A program made the position numbers and the translations under genes. From positions 1 to 17,525 of the forward strand of contig DAOWHU010000031.1 in assembly GCA_030641245.1 (NCBI GenBank): a DNA stretch of 17,525 bases, read 5' to 3'. Positions 14,003 to 17,525 of this stretch are shown here, piece by piece; position 1 is the first letter of the stretch, and every line of letters begins with the position of its first letter. This stretch comes from a bacterium. Lineage in GTDB: Bacteria; Patescibacteriota; Minisyncoccia; Moranbacterales; DUUL01. Below the pieces are notes generated by a model. It was not told the origin of the DNA. It was given only the letters and a program-made list of their open reading frames with translations, and searched no databases.

Positions 14003-15838
14003 CTAAACCTCCTGTTTTTGCTTTTCTATCTCTTCTCTCTGAGCCGGATTAGTGGTGATTATTTTGTCTTCATTATAAGAAGCAACTACTTGGATAGCTG
14101 CTCGTTTATTGCCCGCAAAAAAGATTCCTTCTCCCACCTGAGTTTCCATTAAAAAATATTTTTCCTTATCAGTTAGATAAAAGGTGTCCGCTACCACATC
14201 TACTGAAGAACGGGATTGTTTCATTAGCAATTGAATCGAGGCGTTGGAAACAATCGATTTTCCATAGGAAGACCCTAAAAAATCTGAAATATCCTGAGTG
14301 ATGGTAGTCAGGCCTCCGTAATATTTCCTAATTCTTTTAGCAATTGAGAATAAAAACTTGGCTCCGTCTTCATGTTGCATCATCCACCAAGCTTCATCAA
14401 TAGTTATCAGTCTTTTTTTCATATTGAACCGGACTTCGTTCCAAATATATTTTAAAATCAAGTACATTGCAATCGGTCTCAATTCATCTTCTAAATCTCG
14501 AATATTAAAAACTATTAATCGATTTTTCAAAATAATATTAGAAGGCTGATTTAAAAATCCCTTATAAATTCCCTTGGTGTATTTCTCGACTCTCATCGCT
14601 AAACTTTCTCCGCCTTTCATATTTTTTAAAATTTCGTAAAAATCACTTAAAAGTGGCATCGGCTTATCGGCTAAATCTTCGACAGGAATGTCTTTGGTAA
14701 TATCTCTGACCAAATAAGTTTCGTGAATAGCTCGTTCTAAAACAGTTTCTTCTTCAGGGATAATGCTTCCTAGCATCAGTTTAAACAATCCTATTAAATC
14801 AGCCGCATTAGTCCTTAAAACCTCCTCCATGCTTTCATCCTTATTAATCTGTAAAGAAAAAGGATTAATATGATGAGAAGAATTAAGAGAAACTGAAACA
14901 TAACTTCCTCCGACCGCTTCCGCTAGATATCGGTATTCGTCTTCGGGGTCGATAATAATTGAGTCCGTTCCCAACATCAAAGAACGCAAAATCTCTAATT
15001 TGATCGCATAACTTTTCCCAGCTCCTGATTTAGCAAAAACAACCGTATTGGCATTTTCCAAGGAAAAGCGATCAAATAAAATTAAAGAGTTGTTGTGCTT
15101 ATTAATTCCATACATAATCCCTTGATTGGAGGTAACATTGGAAGAAATAAAAGGAAAAGCGGTTGAAAGAGGAGCAGTGTTCAAATCTGACCCAATCATT
15201 AATTTATCAAAACACAACGGAACGCAAGAATCAAAACCTTCTTTCATCCGAAAAACTGCTTTTTTGGTAAAAATAGACATCGACTCCAAGGCTGCTTCTA
15301 AATTATCAGTATGTTTTTCAAGAGCTTCCAAATCTTTGGCGTAAACATTGACATACAAACCAAATTTGAAAACTTTTTCTACCCCTTCTTGTAATTTGTC
15401 TCTTAAATCTTCCACGTTTCGATAAGCCATTTCTAATTCAGGGTTTCTGGCTAAGCCTTTCTCTCCTTCAATTTTTATTTGAGACTGAATCTGCGCCACC
15501 TTCTTTTTTAAGTTTTTTAAAACCTTAATAGTATCAATTGGATGAACAAAGAAAGCCACGTCCATCGGTAAATCCAAGGTGATCACTCGCCCCATCCAGC
15601 CAATCGAGAGCACCCTCGGATAAGCTGACACAAAAATAGTTCGACAATAAACTTCTCCGATTTGCAAATGAGAACTTGAAACACCTAAAGCTGCTGGTGC
15701 AATAAAATCCAAAACTCGAGTTAATCCTTTTTGATAAACGTCTTCTTTGTTTAAAATATCAATCTCCCCATAATTTTGAGGTTTATTGATCGAAGCATCT
15801 TTTTCTTTCTTTTGTTTTTTCTGAAATAATTTAAGCAT
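14003..15838 (-). CDS. virB4: Type IV secretion-like ATPase VirB4
   Basis: VirB4 is the conserved hexameric ATPase at the base of type IV secretion/conjugation machines, energising assembly or substrate transfer at the inner membrane. The 611 residues match the usual family length. The N-terminal domain (about 20-250) has the family pattern CRTIFVSAYPRVLSIGWMG (65-83). The P-loop domain follows: Walker A is AKSGAGKS at 269-276, with Ala in place of the usual first Gly. Then come DPEDEY (297-302), Walker B RLITIDEAWWMM (476-487) with D481-E482, and the TQD sensor-like motif at 514-516. The C-terminal part (GEGIFFAGNKRAAIQV) is normal. No membrane segment is seen. It is preceded by PrgI and a TraC-like protein and followed by membrane and surface proteins, an order I associate with Patescibacteria and Gram-positive type IV systems. 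No relaxase, coupling protein (VirD4) or VirB6 lies in the window. The start lacks a Shine-Dalgarno. Confidence 0.95.
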   Translation of the reverse strand: MLKLFQKKQKKEKDASINKPQNYGEIDILNKEDVYQKGLTRVLDFIAPAALGVSSSHLQIGEVYCRTIFVSAYPRVLSIGWMGRVITLDLPMDVAFFVHPIDTIKVLKNLKKKVAQIQSQIKIEGEKGLARNPELEMAYRNVEDLRDKLQEGVEKVFKFGLYVNVYAKDLEALEKHTDNLEAALESMSIFTKKAVFRMKEGFDSCVPLCFDKLMIGSDLNTAPLSTAFPFISSNVTSNQGIMYGINKHNNSLILFDRFSLENANTVVFAKSGAGKSYAIKLEILRSLMLGTDSIIIDPEDEYRYLAEAVGGSYVSVSLNSSHHINPFSLQINKDESMEEVLRTNAADLIGLFKLMLGSIIPEEETVLERAIHETYLVRDITKDIPVEDLADKPMPLLSDFYEILKNMKGGESLAMRVEKYTKGIYKGFLNQPSNIILKNRLIVFNIRDLEDELRPIAMYLILKYIWNEVRFNMKKRLITIDEAWWMMQHEDGAKFLFSIAKRIRKYYGGLTTITQDISDFLGSSYGKSIVSNASIQLLMKQSRSSVDVVADTFYLTDKEKYFLMETQVGEGIFFAGNKRAAIQVVASYNEDKIITTNPAQREEIEKQKQEV

Positions 15839-15860
15839 CTAAATTGATTATTTTATTACT

Positions 15861-16520
15861 TTACTTCTCAAGATCTAATGAAGAAACATTCTCCAAATCA
15901 ATATACTCAAACTCCGATGGATTATAGGAATTATAATAAAGCTCAATTAATTCTTCCGTTTGGAGCATTACTCCACTTAAACCCATCGTTGATAAATAAG
16001 AGCTAACTTGCTCGGCCCTTTGAAATAATTGGTTCTTGTAAGTCTCAAAACTTTCATGGTCTTGGTATAAAGCTTTTTGCTTATTGGCTACTGAAAATAT
16101 TTTTTTCAAAATTCCTTGATTTTTCGACTCTACAATATAAAAAGGCACTACAATATAAAACATCTTAGACATCACATTAGAAAGCCCTACTAATTCCTCA
16201 ACAAAATCAACATAATCATTTATTTGATTTTTTAATAGAACATTCTCTTCTAACCGAATTCTTCTCTTTAATTGATTAACATAGGGATTAATATTGAACT
16301 TTCGAGAAGAAATCACGATTTGAAAACTAAAATTAAAAGTCGTTAAAAACTGCTGAAAATTATAGATAATAGCCTGTTGTTCTTCTTCCGATTTTAAGTC
16401 CATATTAATAGCGGTAGTAGCAATAACCGCTCTCAAAGAACCGTCCTTTAGAACTATTACATCTTCTTTTATCTCCGCAATATCCATCTTTTCTTGCAGT
16501 GAATTTTCGGCACTCTTCAT
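15861..16520 (-). CDS. TraC-like protein of the type IV secretion locus
   Basis: This is a soluble 219-residue protein. Its first 80 residues resemble the TraC/TrsE-type N-terminal domain found in VirB4-like proteins. The marks are DIAEIKEDVIVLKDGSLRAV (13-32), an INM-(D/N)LKSEEEQQ segment (38-49) and IIYNFQQFLTTF (51-62), then QIVISSRKFN (67-76). A helical remainder follows. It has no P-loop, so it is not an ATPase alone. It lies between PrgI (17 nt) and virB4 (22 nt). It may be a separate subunit that packs on the VirB4 hexamer. The neighbouring VirB4 already has its own N-terminal domain, so I do not think this is a simple split gene. The start ATG at 16520 has an A/T-only leader; the ATG at residue 12 is an alternative. 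Confidence 0.8.
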   Translation of the reverse strand: MKSAENSLQEKMDIAEIKEDVIVLKDGSLRAVIATTAINMDLKSEEEQQAIIYNFQQFLTTFNFSFQIVISSRKFNINPYVNQLKRRIRLEENVLLKNQINDYVDFVEELVGLSNVMSKMFYIVVPFYIVESKNQGILKKIFSVANKQKALYQDHESFETYKNQLFQRAEQVSSYLSTMGLSGVMLQTEELIELYYNSYNPSEFEYIDLENVSSLDLEK

Positions 16521-16537
16521 ACTTTTAGTTTATTTTT

Positions 16538-16945
16538 TTATTCATATATATCCAAAGACTGAATGGCTTCTTTAATTTTTTTGGGATTAACCTTCTTCTT
16601 GTTTGCTTTTGAGGTATCTTTTTTTGCTAGATCTTCCTTCGTTTCTGTTGACTTTCTTTGATAACCCTTTCTCCAAACATAAATCTTGGGCTTAAAAGTA
16701 AAAGTGAAAGCATTTTTCAGGAAAACCGGCAAAGTTTGCCCATAGGGTCTAACAAAAATTAAAGCTATTGTTGAGATTGCAATAATCACAAAGATTATAA
16801 TGAAAAAACTTTTTTCCAAAAAAAACCAAGCCAAAAAAGCGAAAAAGGATCCCAAAGCAATCCAGCCTAATTGTCGGGCAGTTAACTGAAAAGCAATTTT
16901 ATCCTCGATATCTATAAACTGGGGAACTTCTCTTTGTCGACTCAT
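16538..16945 (-). CDS. prgI: PrgI family protein (VirB3-like)
   Basis: PrgI proteins are small inner-membrane components of type IV secretion systems in Gram-positive and Patescibacterial genomes, and occupy the VirB3 position upstream of VirB4. The N-terminal signature is clear: VPQFIDIEDKIAFQLTARQ (7-25). Two adjacent membrane helices follow (about 27-43 and 46-65), then a cytoplasmic segment FVRPYGQTLPVF (64-75). The tail (96-130) is Lys-rich and longer than the hydrophobic core needs. Length 135 residues is within family range. The ATG overlaps the TGA of the preceding gene by 4 nt (ATGA), showing translational coupling. Confidence 0.9.
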   Translation of the reverse strand: MSRQREVPQFIDIEDKIAFQLTARQLGWIALGSFFAFLAWFFLEKSFFIIIFVIIAISTIALIFVRPYGQTLPVFLKNAFTFTFKPKIYVWRKGYQRKSTETKEDLAKKDTSKANKKKVNPKKIKEAIQSLDIYE

Positions 16946-17525
16946 TTCTTAATATAGTTATTTAAATCTAAAACATTGGTTTGCCTCGGAGAAATGCTAA
17001 CAGGCTTGTTTACGGAAGGGGCTATTTTTGTCGCTGGTTTGAATTTAGGGCTGACTTTTTCATCAACATCATGCCAAGGCTTGCTTTCAATTTTAGTTAT
17101 ATTAAATCTGGCATCTGGTTTTTTATTTTTTTCTAATAATTTTATTATCTCGAAATCAATTTCTTCAAACAAACTATTGTAGTAAACCGGCTTATTTTTT
17201 TCAAAAGAATTTAAAACTACTGACAATTGTTCTTTTTCCTGAGCATTTAGTGATTGAACATTTTCGCTATTATATAAATAATCACTGACATTTAAACTAG
17301 GATCTTTCTGTTGATCATTTTTTCTCAACTTATAATCAGACACCCAATTTTCGATAGAAGGATGATATTCTTGATCTTCTCTTGGAAAAAAAATAGGATG
17401 AACACCAATCTCTTGTTCAACAATCTCGGGCATTTTTTCCAAAAGCTCTTTAAATTTCAGAACCACTAAATCTTTCTTCACCTCTTCGATTCCTATCTTC
17501 TTTATTTTTTCAACTACCTTTTTGA
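16942..17525 (-). CDS. Partial protein of unknown function at the head of the type IV locus
   Basis: The frame is open from the right window edge to the TGA at 16942, 194 codons in the window. A GTG at 17481 could start a 179-residue product. The frame continues upstream without a stop as a Lys/Glu-rich helix that reads smoothly into it, and the GAGG before the GTG is too close to act as a Shine-Dalgarno. I therefore treat the 5' end as lying outside. The visible part is soluble and hydrophilic: a helical start (LKFKELLEKMPEIVEQEIGV), an Asp/Asn/Gln-rich middle, and a Pro/Lys-rich C-terminus (about residues 135-170 of the GTG form) ending LDLNNYIKK. No family is recognised. Its stop overlaps the PrgI start by 4 nt, so it belongs to the operon. 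Confidence 0.65.
   Translation of the reverse strand, partial: KKVVEKIKKIGIEEVKKDLVVLKFKELLEKMPEIVEQEIGVHPIFFPREDQEYHPSIENWVSDYKLRKNDQQKDPSLNVSDYLYNSENVQSLNAQEKEQLSVVLNSFEKNKPVYYNSLFEEIDFEIIKLLEKNKKPDARFNITKIESKPWHDVDEKVSPKFKPATKIAPSVNKPVSISPRQTNVLDLNNYIKK

Overview
The window is AT-rich (I estimate about one third GC), densely packed and uses the standard genetic code, with TAA, TAG and TGA all ending recognisable genes. It looks like a chromosomal segment of a Candidate Phyla Radiation (Patescibacteria) bacterium. The reasons are the PrgI / TraC-like / VirB4 gene order, the large hypothetical surface proteins beside it, the small housekeeping operons and the near absence of Shine-Dalgarno sites. 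I cannot name the lineage; it is not a UGA-recoding one such as Gracilibacteria.

Positions 1-4620, minus strand, are mostly informational. A lysine- and glutamate-rich hypothetical protein runs off the left edge (1-1095). Next, in coordinate order, come the nucleoid protein HU with a strong terminator and the only strong Shine-Dalgarno in the window, the endoribonuclease RNase Y, the transcription factor NusB with a lysine-rich tail, and ribosomal protein L32 with a clear promoter. Transcription runs from high to low coordinates, so L32 (rpmF) then nusB form a small operon, followed by rny and hup.

Positions 4625-5823, minus strand, hold the wreck of a MacB-type ABC transporter. The ATPase carries an in-frame TAG, a frameshift and a changed signature motif, and it is fused out of frame to only the C-terminal half of its permease. 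Its promoter still looks intact.

Positions 5961-9134, plus strand, form a compact three-gene cassette for surface glycan: a family 2 glycosyltransferase followed by two different O-antigen ligase/polymerase-family membrane proteins. Spacing is 1 nt and then a 4-nt overlap. The cassette starts at a divergent promoter facing the dead transporter.

Positions 17525-9141, minus strand, form one long, tightly spaced, probably co-transcribed run of eight genes built around a type IV secretion-like ATPase. In transcription order they are a partial unknown protein, PrgI (VirB3-like), a TraC-like protein, VirB4, a 159-residue multi-pass membrane protein, a CPBP-fold membrane protein lacking its catalytic residues, an 849-residue secreted cysteine-rich protein with Ig/PKD-like segments and a C-terminal membrane anchor, and a membrane-anchored beta-propeller. 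The last two share a TAGATG junction. I infer an envelope-spanning conjugation, DNA-uptake or attachment machine with lineage-specific outer parts. This locus is the best candidate for an undescribed system in the window. No tRNA, rRNA, CRISPR array, insertion sequence or origin was seen.
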